Shown: piece after piece, positions 36,291 through 45,238 of the stretch
How the letters are laid out: each line of letters begins with the position of its first letter
Numbering within the stretch: position 1 is the stretch's first letter
Made by a program: the position numbers and the translations under genes
The notes under the pieces: model-generated
What the model saw: the letters and a program-made list of their open reading frames with translations, nothing else
What the model was told of the DNA's origin: nothing
Database searches by the model: none
Assembly: GCF_014196615.1 (NCBI RefSeq)
Contig: NZ_JACIDY010000001.1
Location: forward strand, 62,001-126,000
DNA length: 64,000 nt
Reading direction: 5' to 3'
DNA from: Novosphingobium fluoreni
GTDB lineage: Bacteria; Pseudomonadota; Alphaproteobacteria; Sphingomonadales; Sphingomonadaceae

Positions 36291-36587
36291 TCAGCCAACA
36301 GACACGATGCGCAGCAGGGTCATCTGCTGGCGATGGCCATTCTTGCGGCGATAGTTATGGCGACGGCGCTTCTTGAACACGATCACCTTTTCGCTCTTTG
36401 CCTGCGCGATGATCTCTGCCGCGACGGTAACGCCAGCGAGGTCAGCCACTTCGCCATCCTTGCCTGCTAGCAGAACGTCACCCAGGGTGATCTTGTCACC
36501 GGCTTCGCCAGCCAGCTTCTCAACCGCGATCTTGTCTCCGGCGGCAACCCGATACTGCTTGCCGCCCGTGCGCACTACTGCGAACAT
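36291..36587 (-). CDS. rplU: 50S ribosomal protein L21
   Basis: 98 residues: [40 protein letters not shown] and a TLLRI end, as expected for bacterial L21 binding 23S rRNA. Start ATG 36587 fixed by the family N-terminus; the frame runs on to 36704 without support. First gene of the rplU-rpmA operon. The 234 bp upstream to 36822 should contain its promoter. Confidence 0.98.
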   Translation of the reverse strand: MFAVVRTGGKQYRVAAGDKIAVEKLAGEAGDKITLGDVLLAGKDGEVADLAGVTVAAEIIAQAKSEKVIVFKKRRRHNYRRKNGHRQQMTLLRIVSVG

Positions 36588-36821
36588 GGTGCTGTTACCC
36601 AATCTCAAACTATGCCCGAAGGGCCGAAACAACCTTGCCCCGGCCGCGACAGCTCCGCCAAGGAGCCCCGCACGGGAAACGCGCCGGACACCCGTGCGAC
36701 GCACAGGTTTCCGGAAGAAGGGTGCCGTTAATCCAACCCCTGATTCGAGTCAACGGTTCAGTCACCGCGCGGCCGGTCAATTTGCCCTCGCACGGGAAGG
36801 ATCGCGTGCTATGAAACGGCG

Positions 36822-37343
36822 ATGATCCGCGCCAGCGCCCGCCTTATCGTCCCTACCACCCTTCTGATGCTCGCCAGTTGCGCGGGTTCGGCAGAGTATC
36901 CCTCTCTCGCGATCCGCGATGTGGAGCGTGTTCAGGGCAGCGCCTCGCCGGCGCCGGATGCGGCAGATGCGATCCCCGCTCTGCCGCCCGCCAGCGCGGA
37001 CCTTACCACCCGTCTTGAAGGTCTGGTGGAAACGGCTCGCCAGTCCCACACGCGATTCCAGTCCCGGCAAGCCGCAACTGAGCGCGCGGTGGCCGCCGCC
37101 GGTGCTACCGCCAGCGACAGCTGGAGTTCAGCGCAAGTGGCGCTTTCCGATCTGCAGACATCGCGCAGCGGCGCCCTCACCGCCTTGGCCGAGCTCGATC
37201 AGCTCTACGTCGATGAACGTGCCGCTCATCCCGAGCAGGTCAGCCCCGCCGCCGCCACGATCGCCACCGCGCGTGATCAAGTGAATGGCTGGGTTTCGGC
37301 TGAAACTAGCGTGATCAGCCGCCTGGAAGCGCGCATCCGATAA
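36822..37343 (+). CDS. Small lipoprotein of unknown function
   Basis: 173 residues with a lipoprotein signal peptide (VPTTLLMLASCAGS, lipobox LASC). The mature part is Ala/Ser-rich and largely helical with heptad-like spacing (RLEGLVETARQSHTRFQSRQ, LTALAELDQLYVDERAAHP), suggesting a coiled coil in the periplasm. No family is recognised. It stands alone, divergent from rplU and converging on moaE with 7 bp between stops. Confidence 0.65.
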   Translation: MIRASARLIVPTTLLMLASCAGSAEYPSLAIRDVERVQGSASPAPDAADAIPALPPASADLTTRLEGLVETARQSHTRFQSRQAATERAVAAAGATASDSWSSAQVALSDLQTSRSGALTALAELDQLYVDERAAHPEQVSPAAATIATARDQVNGWVSAETSVISRLEARIR

Positions 37344-37350
37344 ACACCGC

Positions 37351-37803
37351 TCAGCCCCAGCGGGCGAGGTCGTCGAAATCTTCCGTGCGCGGCTCGATCC
37401 AGCGCCATTCACCGCCTGTGCGCTCCCGCTTCCAGAACCAGCTTTGCGATTTCAGCTTGTCCATCGCGTAATCAGCGGCGGCAAAAGCCTCACGGCGATG
37501 ACGCGAGGCCGCCGCGACAAGCACGATCGGATCGCCCGCCGCCATCTGCCCGCTACGATGGACGATCAGCAGGCCTTCCAAGGCCCAGCGCCTCAAGGTT
37601 TCCTGCGCCAACGCCTGCATCGCGGGCAAAGTCAGCGGATCGTAGTGGCGCAATTCCAGCAGTTCCACCGCGCTGTCATCGGCGGAGGCGCGCACTTGGC
37701 CGATGAAACTGGCGATGCCGCCAGCTTGGGGATGCGCCTTGGTGAAGGCTGCGATCTCTCCCGCCGGATCGAACGGCGCGCTCAGCAGCCGGACATCCGC
37801 CAT
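37351..37803 (-). CDS. moaE: Molybdopterin synthase catalytic subunit
   Basis: 150 residues: GGIASFIGQVRASADDSAVE, LRHYDPLTLPAM, and the conserved RSGQMAAGDPIVLVAAASRH with RREAFAAADYAMDKLKSQSW (active-site Arg/Lys region). It transfers sulfur from MoaD thiocarboxylate to precursor Z, making molybdopterin. ATG 37803 is used; it lies just beyond the moaD stop (37805-37807), implying coupled translation. Convergent with the lipoprotein gene. Confidence 0.95.
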   Translation of the reverse strand: MADVRLLSAPFDPAGEIAAFTKAHPQAGGIASFIGQVRASADDSAVELLELRHYDPLTLPAMQALAQETLRRWALEGLLIVHRSGQMAAGDPIVLVAAASRHRREAFAAADYAMDKLKSQSWFWKRERTGGEWRWIEPRTEDFDDLARWG

Positions 37804-37804
37804 C

Positions 37805-38047
37805 TCAACCGCCACTGACGGGGGGCAGGAACGCCAGCTCATCGCCATCCGCCAGCATCGGCAGATCGTGACCCGCCACGAGCTTGCCGTTTACCGCCAG
37901 CTTGATCCGCGCGCCGGACAAGGCCTCCGACAGTTCCGAGTCCAGTCCTGCCAGCACATCCCTGAGGGCGGGAGCAAACGGGACCTCGCGCTCGGCCACG
38001 CCCGCCGCGTCTTCGAGGCGGCCGAGGAACACCAGTTTCAGCGACAT
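37805..38047 (-). CDS. moaD: Molybdopterin synthase sulfur-carrier subunit
   Basis: 80 residues of ubiquitin-like fold ending in the required Gly-Gly (FLPPVSGG), which becomes the thiocarboxylate. The body has LKLVFLGRLEDAAG and LAVNGKLVAGHDL. It sits between moaA (stop 38049) and moaE (start 37803) with almost no spacing. Confidence 0.93.
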   Translation of the reverse strand: MSLKLVFLGRLEDAAGVAEREVPFAPALRDVLAGLDSELSEALSGARIKLAVNGKLVAGHDLPMLADGDELAFLPPVSGG

Positions 38048-38048
38048 C

Positions 38049-39068
38049 TCAGCCGCCGGTCATCGACATGTGGCGCGGTTGCGCCGGGGCTTGGCCGCGA
38101 TGGTCGATCGCGAAGTTATGGCGCGCGGGCTTGATGCGCATGGCGACGGCCAACGCTTCCGCCAACGCTCCATCGGGGTCCTCGGAACGAAGCGCCGCGC
38201 GCAAGTCCACTTGTTCGCTGCCGCCAAGGCACGCGAAAAGCTGCCCCGTCGCGGTCACGCGAATGCGATTGCACCCCTCGCAGAAGTTGTTGGTCAAAGG
38301 CGTGATCAGGCCAAGCCGACCTCCGGTTTCCACCACGTCGAAATAGCGCGCTGGGCCGCCAGTGCGGTGGCCTGATGGAACCAAGGTCCAGCGCTGTTCC
38401 AGATCATCTCGCACGACCGAAAGCGGCAGATGCTGATCCACGCGGTCGGCCTCCACTTCGCCCAGCGGCATCACTTCGATCAGGGTGATGTCAAAGCCCT
38501 GTTCGTGCGCCCAGCTTATCAGGCGTGGCAGTTCCGGCTGGTTCACGCCTTTCAGCGCCACGGTATTGAGCTTCACCTGCAAGCCCGCAGCCTTGGCGGC
38601 GGCGAGACCTTCCAACACTTGCGGCAGGGAATCCCGTCGCGTCAGTTCGGCGAACTTGGCACGGTCCAGTGTATCGAGCGACACGTTGATCCGCCGCACT
38701 CCGGCGTCGTAGAGTTGGTCGGCGAATTCGGTGAGGCGCGTCCCGTTGGTGGTCAGCGTCAGCTCTTCCAGCCCGTGGCCGATCCGCCGCCCCAGCGCGC
38801 GCACCAGTTCCATCATATCCCGCCGAACCAAGGGCTCGCCGCCAGTCAGCCGGATCTTGGAGATGCCGCGGTCGATGAAACCCAGCGCCAGATCGTGCAG
38901 CTCTTCCAGGCTGAGGACATCCTTGCGCGGCAGGAACGTCATCCGCTCAGGCATGCAATAGGCACACCGCAAGTCGCACCGATCGGTTATCGAAAGGCGC
39001 AGGTAGCTGATACGCCGCTGGAATTGATCGACGAGCGGTGCAGTTGCGGGCGATCTGTCTGATGTCAT
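38049..39068 (-). CDS. moaA: GTP 3',8-cyclase (radical SAM)
   Basis: 339 residues. Radical SAM cluster C31-DLR-C35-AY-C38 (ITDRCDLRCAYCMPE), RLTGGEPLVRRDMMELVR, the second cluster region NNFCEGCNRIRVTATG with LFACLGG, and the C-terminal Gly-Gly (MSMTGG) needed for activity. It converts GTP to 3',8-cyclo-GTP, the first step of molybdenum cofactor synthesis. It heads moaA-moaD-moaE and overlaps the upstream mini-Rossmann gene by 4 bp. Confidence 0.97.
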   Translation of the reverse strand: MTSDRSPATAPLVDQFQRRISYLRLSITDRCDLRCAYCMPERMTFLPRKDVLSLEELHDLALGFIDRGISKIRLTGGEPLVRRDMMELVRALGRRIGHGLEELTLTTNGTRLTEFADQLYDAGVRRINVSLDTLDRAKFAELTRRDSLPQVLEGLAAAKAAGLQVKLNTVALKGVNQPELPRLISWAHEQGFDITLIEVMPLGEVEADRVDQHLPLSVVRDDLEQRWTLVPSGHRTGGPARYFDVVETGGRLGLITPLTNNFCEGCNRIRVTATGQLFACLGGSEQVDLRAALRSEDPDGALAEALAVAMRIKPARHNFAIDHRGQAPAQPRHMSMTGG

Positions 39069-39418
39069 CCCTGTGAAGATAACATCGCGCCGGCATCCGT
39101 TCCAGCCACAGGCAACAATTGCCCTGTGACCCCCGGCGCGCGCGACAGATAAGCCAAAGCCGCAGCGATAGCCGGAGGGTCATCGCCGGCAATTGCATTC
39201 ACCCGCACGGGCGCATATTGGCGCGCCAGGCCATGCACCACGCCAAGGCGCCACTCGCGATGGGTATGGTCCGCCGGATCGAACAGCAGCACGCAATCGC
39301 CGCCTTGCGCCAGCGCATCGCGTATCCGGGGCAGAACGGCGGCATGGAAGTGGGAGGAAGCGTCCAGCGGACCTGTAGGAAGCACGCCCACCCGCAACAT
39401 TCCCGCCTCCGCAGACAT
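39065..39418 (-). CDS. Short Rossmann-like protein, SDR C-terminal remnant
   Basis: 117 residues. The C-terminal half matches the end of pteridine-reductase-like SDRs: LARQYAPVRVNAIAG, IAAALAYLSRAPGVTGQLLP and VAGTDAGAM. The N-terminal NAD loop (GxxxGxG) and the YxxxK catalytic pair are missing, and no frameshifted N-terminal part is seen, so it is not simply truncated here. It overlaps folB by one base and moaA by four. A role as regulator or scaffold in pterin metabolism is only a guess; family members of this size occur in sphingomonads (memory). Confidence 0.7.
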   Translation of the reverse strand: MSAEAGMLRVGVLPTGPLDASSHFHAAVLPRIRDALAQGGDCVLLFDPADHTHREWRLGVVHGLARQYAPVRVNAIAGDDPPAIAAALAYLSRAPGVTGQLLPVAGTDAGAMLSSQG

Positions 39419-39789
39419 CAGGGCCGCTCGCGCCTCAGCGTAATTCCGATCGCTTCGCCGGCCTCTGCGATGGCGAGCTTCACGATCTTCACCGTCACCG
39501 CCAGGATACGGTCGTCCTGAAGAAAAAGCGTTTCGCAGATATGATCGGCCACCGCTTCGATCAGCTTGAAATGCACGCCTTCGGGCAGCGCCCCGCTCGC
39601 CGCGAACTTCAGGTCCATATAATTCTTGCTGGCGCTGAGCGGTGTATCGGGAGAGTAGCGGGCGATCGGCTTCATCTCCACCGCCATGGAGATACGCAGC
39701 GGTTGCGGCCTGCCGGTTTCCTCGGAATAGATCCCGGTCAGCACGTCGACGATGAAGTCGGCAACTTCGAGTGTAAGCGAATCGGCCAT
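39418..39789 (-). CDS. folB: Dihydroneopterin aldolase
   Basis: 123 residues of the FolB/FolX tunnelling fold: RISMAVEMKPIARYSPDTPL, KNYMDLKFAA, VHFKLIEAVADHICETLFLQ with the catalytic Glu in LIEAVA, and VTVKIVKLAIAEAGEAIGIT. It makes 6-hydroxymethyl-dihydropterin for folate synthesis, or epimerises the pterin as FolX does; the two are hard to tell apart here. First gene in front of the mini-Rossmann gene and moaA. Confidence 0.9.
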   Translation of the reverse strand: MADSLTLEVADFIVDVLTGIYSEETGRPQPLRISMAVEMKPIARYSPDTPLSASKNYMDLKFAASGALPEGVHFKLIEAVADHICETLFLQDDRILAVTVKIVKLAIAEAGEAIGITLRRERP

Positions 39790-39798
39790 AAGGCGCCT

Positions 39799-40686
39799 TT
39801 AGCCCGGATTGGACCAGCGCGCGAAGATCGCGGTAGGCAGCAGCCGCCCACTCTCGCCATCCTCGCGCACCGCCAGGTCGCCATGCTCGATCTTGCCCGG
39901 CAGATCGGCGAACAGCTCGGCCAACAGGCCCGCAAGCGCCAGCGACGACATGCGCACGGCATAAACAGTCAAAAACAGAAACTTGCTATCCGCATCCAGC
40001 AGGCGGCGGCAATCCGCCATCAGGCTGGGCAGGTTCTCCTCCAGGCGCCATGTCTCACCCGTAGGTCCACGGCCGAACTTGGGGGGATCAAGAATGATAC
40101 CGTCATAACGACGGCCGCGCCGCACCTCACGCGCGGCGAATTTCGCGGCGTCATCGATCAGCCAGCGAACCGGCCGATCTGCCATTCGCGAAAGCGTCGC
40201 ATTCTCGCGCGCCTGACCCACCGACTTCTTCGAGGCGTCGACGTGGGAGACTGCCCCCCGCTCCGAGAGCGCCAGCGTGCCGACCCCGGTATAGCCGAAG
40301 AGGTTCAGAGTCTGAGCATCCTCCGCCGGCAGCTGATCGCGCATCCAGTCCCACACAGGGGCCATGTCCGGAAAGAAACCGAGATGGCGGAAGGGCGTAC
40401 ATTGCGCGGTAAAGCGCACGTCGCGCCACGCCAAGGGCCAACCCTCGCGCGGAACCGGCTTTTCGAACAGCCACCGACCGCCGCCATCCTCGTCAGAGCC
40501 GGGTACGAACTCACCGTGGGCCTCCCACTGGTCCAAACGGGGGGACCATAAGGCCTGCGCCTCTGGCCGGATGAACCGGTAATCGCCGTAGCGCTCCAGC
40601 TTGCGGCCATGGCCCGAATCGATCAGGGCGTAATCGCCCCAACCCCCGCCCACCATGATGACGGGATCGCGCGCAAGATCGGCCAT
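39799..40686 (-). CDS. Class I SAM-dependent methyltransferase (RlmI/K-like)
   Basis: 295 residues. Rossmann methyltransferase core: TLNLFGYTGVGTLALSERG (SAM motif I), VSHVDASKKSVGQARENATL, and YDGIILDPPKFGRGPTGETW carrying the D-P-P-K motif used by RNA base methyltransferases. The upstream part (FRHLGFFPDMAPVWDWM) resembles the RlmI/RlmK group. An rRNA cytosine or guanine target is likely but unproven. 17 bp separate it from thrC upstream and 9 bp from folB downstream, so it may share a transcript. Confidence 0.87.
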   Translation of the reverse strand: MADLARDPVIMVGGGWGDYALIDSGHGRKLERYGDYRFIRPEAQALWSPRLDQWEAHGEFVPGSDEDGGGRWLFEKPVPREGWPLAWRDVRFTAQCTPFRHLGFFPDMAPVWDWMRDQLPAEDAQTLNLFGYTGVGTLALSERGAVSHVDASKKSVGQARENATLSRMADRPVRWLIDDAAKFAAREVRRGRRYDGIILDPPKFGRGPTGETWRLEENLPSLMADCRRLLDADSKFLFLTVYAVRMSSLALAGLLAELFADLPGKIEHGDLAVREDGESGRLLPTAIFARWSNPG

Positions 40687-40703
40687 GAGCGCCGCGCCCG
40701 CCC

Positions 40704-42110
40704 TTACCCGGCCTTGGGCGTAGCGCGTTCGGCCACGAACCCGGCGACGGCATCATACGTGCCCGTCAGGCCAACGCAGCGTTCCTCACGCTCGAACAGA
40801 TCGCCGACACGCGAAGGCAGGCCGGGACGCTGCCCAGTGGCACGCTCCACCGCCTCCGGGAACTTCGCCGCGTGCGCGGTGGCCAGCGTCACGATCGGGA
40901 CAGCCGGGTCGAGCCCCGCCACGCGGGCCGCATGAAGCGCGCACGCTGTGTGCGGGTCGATCAATTCGCCACAATGCTCCCACGCCCAACGGATCGCATG
41001 CGCCATCTGGTCCGCATCGGCGCGGCAGCTGGTGAACAGGCCCGCCGCCCCTTCGCGCTGCGCATTGGTCAGTTGCATCGCCTTCGTTGCCTCGAAGCCC
41101 GCCATCTGCGCGGACAAGGCCAGGCCATCACGCCCGCCCAGATCGAACAGCAAGCGTTCGAAGTTTGAGGAGACCTGGATGTCCATCGAAGGCGAGGCCG
41201 TGGCGGTGACGGTGCCTTGCGAATAGTCACCAAAGGCAAGGGCCCGGTACAGGATGTCGTTGACGTTGGTCGCCACGATCAGCCGCGCAATCGGCAGGCC
41301 CATCTGCTGCGCGACGTATCCTGCGAAGACGTCGCCGAAATTGCCGGTCGGGACCGAGAAAGCCACCTCCCGATCGGGCGCGCCCAGCTGCAACGCGGTG
41401 GCGAAGTAATAGACCACCTGCGCCATCAGCCGCGCCCAGTTGATCGAATTCACCGCGCCGATGGCGAATCGATCGGTCATCGCGCGGTCATTGAACATGC
41501 GCTTCACGATCGCCTGGCAATCATCGAAGCTTGCACCTTCCAGCGCCAGGTTATGGACATTGGGCGCCAGCACCGTGGTCATCTGCCGGCGCTGGACATC
41601 GCTGACCCGCCCCTTGGGATGCAGCATGAAGATGTCCACTTTGGCGCGTCCCGCCACCGCGTCGATCGCGGCCGAGCCGGTGTCACCCGAGGTCGCGCCA
41701 ACGATTGTCAGATTCCGGTCCGAACGCGCCAGGAACTCTTCGAACAACAGGCCCAGAAGCTGCAGGGCGACATCCTTGAACGCTAGGGTCGGGCCGTGGA
41801 ACAATTCCATCAGCCAGTTCTGCCCGTCCAGCTGAACCAAGGGCGTCACCGCGTCATGGCTGAAGCGGCCATAAGCCGTTTCGCACAGCGCCTCGAGCCG
41901 GTCCAGTGTCAGGCTTTCACCGACGAATGGCTGCATGATACGGGCCGCCAACTTCGCGTAAGGCAGCCCCCGCATGGCGGCGATCTCAGCCGCATCGAAG
42001 CGCGGCCATTCGCGCGGCACATAGAGGCCGCCGTCGCTGGCAAGACCGGCGAGCGTGGCGCCCTCGAAATCGAGCGTGGGAGCAGTGCCCCTGGTGCTGA
42101 CGTATTCCAT
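40704..42110 (-). CDS. thrC: Threonine synthase
   Basis: 468 residues: MEYVSTRGTAPTLDFEGATL, GPTLAFKDVALQLLG with the PLP-binding Lys near residue 112, TIVGATSGDTGSAAIDA (phosphate-binding), VPTGNFGDVFAGYVA and a long C-terminal domain of the fungal/proteobacterial type. It converts O-phosphohomoserine to threonine. ATG 42110 begins the family-conserved N-terminus; the open frame to 42251 is not supported. Confidence 0.95.
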   Translation of the reverse strand: MEYVSTRGTAPTLDFEGATLAGLASDGGLYVPREWPRFDAAEIAAMRGLPYAKLAARIMQPFVGESLTLDRLEALCETAYGRFSHDAVTPLVQLDGQNWLMELFHGPTLAFKDVALQLLGLLFEEFLARSDRNLTIVGATSGDTGSAAIDAVAGRAKVDIFMLHPKGRVSDVQRRQMTTVLAPNVHNLALEGASFDDCQAIVKRMFNDRAMTDRFAIGAVNSINWARLMAQVVYYFATALQLGAPDREVAFSVPTGNFGDVFAGYVAQQMGLPIARLIVATNVNDILYRALAFGDYSQGTVTATASPSMDIQVSSNFERLLFDLGGRDGLALSAQMAGFEATKAMQLTNAQREGAAGLFTSCRADADQMAHAIRWAWEHCGELIDPHTACALHAARVAGLDPAVPIVTLATAHAAKFPEAVERATGQRPGLPSRVGDLFEREERCVGLTGTYDAVAGFVAERATPKAG

Positions 42111-42419
42111 GGCGCCTGCGCCTAGCCGCACCAGCGGCATGGCGCAATGGCGGTGGCGACCGACCTTGGAGATAGCTCCAAACCCGCGCCTATCTACGCA
42201 GTCCGTGCTTTGGAAGGCTCCATCGTCGAGCATTCGCCGCGTCGCGAGCACCGGTCGCAGCTTGGGCTTTAGGCCTACAGATCAACATCTTGGGCATTGA
42301 TTGCGGTGAGTGCCTGCCGCCACCGGGCGCCCTTTCACTAGGCTGATCTACGGATACAGCGCCAGGAACCGAGATTCTACCCCCCGGAGCGGGAAGAAAG
42401 CCGCTTTGGGGAATTTCAC
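42111..42419. other. Intergenic region between thrC and a frameshifted gene
   Basis: 309 bp separating divergent genes; expected to hold the thrC promoter and that of the plus-strand gene. No repeat, RNA or small gene could be identified by eye. Confidence 0.4.
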
Positions 42420-43098
42420 ATGTTTGGGTTTTCAAGACCGCCGCTTGGGCGGACGATGGCGCTCGTCCTTTTCGCGAGCCTGAACCTGATCGGAAATCCG
42501 GCAACTGCAACCGCAAGAGGGATGGATAGCGCGTTGGCTCTCGCAGATGCCTCCCTCGCAGGCTGGTCATTGTCGGCAGCCGCAGGGACGATCAGCCCTT
42601 TCACCGCGGATACGCCGACTTCTCTCTCCCACTCGCCCGCACTCAAGAGCGATGGTTCGATCGAGCAGAGCGATACCGGTGAGTTTCATCCCGCTCCATC
42701 AGCGGCGACAAAGGACGCGTTTCCCCATGGGTCGAACGCGCCCAGGCTGGCGATCGATGACCCAGGGCGGCGCGGCCTCTATCGCGAGCCCCGCCTGTAT
42801 CGCGCAGAGACGCCTGGCGACATCATGCCGCTGGAGATCGCGTTCCACACGCTCAATGTGATGGATGCCGCATCGACTATCGCCTGCCTGCGGCGTGACG
42901 ATTGCCACGAGCGTAATCTACGGCCGCAATCCCAAGCCGGTGATGATCATAGGGGCCAAGGCCATCACCAGCGGCGTGCATTATTGGGTGATGCGCACTC
43001 TACTGCCTGACCATCCCGGCCTCGCCCGCGCGTTCGGCTGGGTTACCGTCACCATCCAGGGTAGCGTCGTCGGTCTCAACCTGTCGCAGATGTTCTGA
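42420..43098 (+). pseudogene. Frameshifted exported/membrane protein of unknown function
   Basis: Two plus-strand frames join into one protein. 42420 to about 42910 encodes a signal-peptide-like start (GRTMALVLFASLNLIGN), a low-complexity middle, and FHTLNVMDAASTIACLRRDD with CHE. From about 42912 the coding passes to the next frame: VIYGRNPKPVMIIGAKAITS, HYWVMRTLLPDHPGLARAFG and QGSVVGLNLSQMF, stop 43096-43098. The tail reads as conserved membrane protein, whereas the first frame past the junction is nonsense-like. A small indel near 42908-42918 is the likely cause, either a true lesion or an assembly error. The stop touches that of surf1. Confidence 0.7.
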
Positions 43099-43674
43099 TC
43101 AGCGCGAAGGCGCGATCAGTCGCCGCCGAAGGGCCACGCCGTAAATGACGATCGCCGTCGCCGCGAAAAGGAACCACTGCACCGCGTAGGCTAGGTGGTT
43201 GTTCGGTATTTCCGACGGGTCGGGCATGGCATTCGCTTCCAAGCCCCCCAGCGGTGGATCGGCCACCAGACGTGGCCCCGGAGCGATAACCCCGCGCACC
43301 GGCCCGCCCTGCCAGGTGCCATGGACGTTGGGATCCCTTGCCCAACCCGTCACGACATCCGCTTGCGTTCCATCCGGCAGGGCACAACGCGCGTACTGCG
43401 CCAAGCCCGCCTCGCCCCGCGCGCTACGCCCCGCGACACCGCGCTGGCTCACCACGCGCAAGCACAGCAATTGCGATCGCCGATACAGGTCCAGCGAAGC
43501 CACGGACGATCCCTTCGGCCAAGGCACCGGCTGCGCCTGACCGTGTGCCGCCCCATAGCGCGCCAGCAAGGCTTCCTTCTGCCGCAACCGATCCAGTTGC
43601 CAGAAGCCAAGCCAGATCATCACCGCCGCTGCGGCAAGGACCAAGATAGTGGGGATGATGGGGATGCGGCGCAT
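43099..43674 (-). CDS. SURF1-family cytochrome oxidase biogenesis protein
   Basis: 191 residues, an inner-membrane protein with an N-terminal helix (IIPTILVLAAAAVMIWLGFW, followed by QLDRLRQKEALLARY) and a C-terminal helix (YAVQWFLFAATAIVIYGVAL). The segment between is periplasmic. It helps insert heme a into subunit I of the oxidase encoded upstream. It is shorter than the usual 230-250 residues. It lies behind ctaE with a terminator hairpin between. Confidence 0.9.
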   Translation of the reverse strand: MRRIPIIPTILVLAAAAVMIWLGFWQLDRLRQKEALLARYGAAHGQAQPVPWPKGSSVASLDLYRRSQLLCLRVVSQRGVAGRSARGEAGLAQYARCALPDGTQADVVTGWARDPNVHGTWQGGPVRGVIAPGPRLVADPPLGGLEANAMPDPSEIPNNHLAYAVQWFLFAATAIVIYGVALRRRLIAPSR

Positions 43675-43693
43675 AAGTCAGCTCGCATAAAGC

Positions 43694-43731
43694 AAAAGGG
43701 GCAGCCGAACGATTCTCCGGCTGCCCCTTTT
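43694..43731 (-). terminator. Terminator after ctaE
   Basis: Symmetrical hairpin AAAAGGGGCAGCCG / CGGCTGCCCCTTTT with a short loop; on the minus strand the second arm ends in T residues. It lies about 25 bp after the ctaE stop and before surf1, so surf1 may be expressed less or from its own promoter. Confidence 0.85.
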
Positions 43732-43755
43732 GGTGAAGATAATCGAGGTCGGCGA

Positions 43756-44577
43756 TCAGTGCGTCGGGTAGCCCCAACCGCCCCACACGTAGACCGCCAC
43801 GAACAGGAACAGCCAGACCACGTCGACGAAGTGCCAGTACCACGCCGCCGCTTCGAAACCGAAGTGCTGGCGCGGCGTGAAGTCACCGCGATAGGAGCGA
43901 ACCAAGCAGACGATCAGCATGATCGTGCCCATCAGCACGTGAAAGCCGTGGAAGCCGGTGGCCATGTAGAAGGCCGAGCCATAGGTGTTCGCACCGAAGG
44001 GGAACGGCGCATGCACGTATTCGTAGGCCTGGATGCAGGTGAACAGAACGCCGAGCAGAATCGTCGCCCAAAGGCCCTTCTTCAGGCCCTCACGATCGCC
44101 ATGGATCAGCGCGTGGTGCGCCCAGGTGACGGTGGTGCCCGAGCACAGCAGGATCAGCGTGTTCAGCAGCGGCAGATCGAACGGGTCCATAACCGCCTCG
44201 ATCGCCTTGGGCGGCCACTGACCCGCAACTGATTCCGCCAAGGTCGACGGGAACAGCGAGAAATCGAAGAACGCCCAGAACCAGCCCACGAAGAACATCA
44301 CCTCGGAGGCGATGAACAGGATCATGCCATAACGCTGGTGCAGCTGCACAACCGGGGTGTGATCGCCCGCGTGCGCTTCCTTCACGATCTTGGAAAACCA
44401 CGCGAACATGCCGGCCAGCAAAATCGCCACGCCCAGCCAGGGCACGAAGTGACCACCAGGCATTTTGTGCATGAGCAGCACCATGCCGGTCGTGAACATC
44501 AGGGCGCCGAACGTCGTCGCCAAGGGCACGATGTCCGGCGGAAGAATGTGATAATCGTGTGTCTTGCTACCGGCCAT
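43756..44577 (-). CDS. ctaE: Cytochrome c oxidase subunit III
   Basis: 273 residues with seven membrane segments: HDYHILPPDIVPLATTFGAL, FFVGWFWAFFDFSLFPS, TVTWAHHALIHGDREGLKKG, GFHGFHVLMGTIMLIVCLVR and AAWYWHFVDVVWLFLFVAVY. These are hallmark stretches of subunit III. It has no redox centre and stabilises the oxidase. It follows ctaG by 63 bp. Confidence 0.97.
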   Translation of the reverse strand: MAGSKTHDYHILPPDIVPLATTFGALMFTTGMVLLMHKMPGGHFVPWLGVAILLAGMFAWFSKIVKEAHAGDHTPVVQLHQRYGMILFIASEVMFFVGWFWAFFDFSLFPSTLAESVAGQWPPKAIEAVMDPFDLPLLNTLILLCSGTTVTWAHHALIHGDREGLKKGLWATILLGVLFTCIQAYEYVHAPFPFGANTYGSAFYMATGFHGFHVLMGTIMLIVCLVRSYRGDFTPRQHFGFEAAAWYWHFVDVVWLFLFVAVYVWGGWGYPTH

Positions 44578-44640
44578 GATGCCTACGTCCCTGTTGATGG
44601 CAGTCCACGGCGCACCCGCCGCGAGAGGTTTGCCCAGCCC

Positions 44641-45234
44641 TTATCTACCTGAAGCGGTACGGTCCAGTGCCTTTGCTCCGCTGTTGATGGCGGGGTGGAA
44701 GGTGTAGCTCAACGTGATCTGCTCCACGTCCTTGGCGTCAGGATCGTTCAGGATCGCGGGATCGACGTAGTAGAGCACCGGCATCCGCACTTCCTCGCCA
44801 GGCTTCAAGGTCTGCTCGGTGAAGCAGAAGCACTGGATTTTATTGAAATATTTGCCGACCTGCTCCGGCTCCACATTGAAACTGGCAGTGCCGGTGATCG
44901 CATGGTCCGAAGTGTTCTTTGCCCAGAACAGCGCCATATCGCGCACGCCGATGGTGATATCGTCAGTGCGCTGCAACGGCTTGAACTGCCACGGCATACC
45001 CCGTTCAACATTGGCGTCGAACCGGATGGACATGGTGTTCGCCACCGCCTTGATCTGCGCCGCCTCGTCCTCGGTAACGCGTTGAGTGGTGCCGTCGAAC
45101 CCCGTCGCCTGACAGAACAGGCGATACAGTGGCACCGAGGCAAACCCCAGGCCAAGCATCGCGGCGGCAACCGCAAGCGCCATCAAGGCGATCCGACGAT
45201 TGCGGCCGAGGCCGTCCAAGGTCTTGGCGTTCAT
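44641..45234 (-). CDS. ctaG: Cytochrome c oxidase assembly protein CtaG/Cox11
   Basis: 197 residues, copper chaperone delivering Cu(B) to subunit I. N-terminal membrane helix (RRIALMALAVAAAMLGLGFA), the VPLYRLFCQATGFDGTTQ segment, and the copper-binding pair Cys135/Cys137 in NKIQCFCFTEQTLKPGE, then MPVLYYVDPAI. Its ATG lies 4 bp beyond the stop of the small upstream gene. Confidence 0.96.
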   Translation of the reverse strand: MNAKTLDGLGRNRRIALMALAVAAAMLGLGFASVPLYRLFCQATGFDGTTQRVTEDEAAQIKAVANTMSIRFDANVERGMPWQFKPLQRTDDITIGVRDMALFWAKNTSDHAITGTASFNVEPEQVGKYFNKIQCFCFTEQTLKPGEEVRMPVLYYVDPAILNDPDAKDVEQITLSYTFHPAINSGAKALDRTASGR

Positions 45235-45238
45235 CGAA

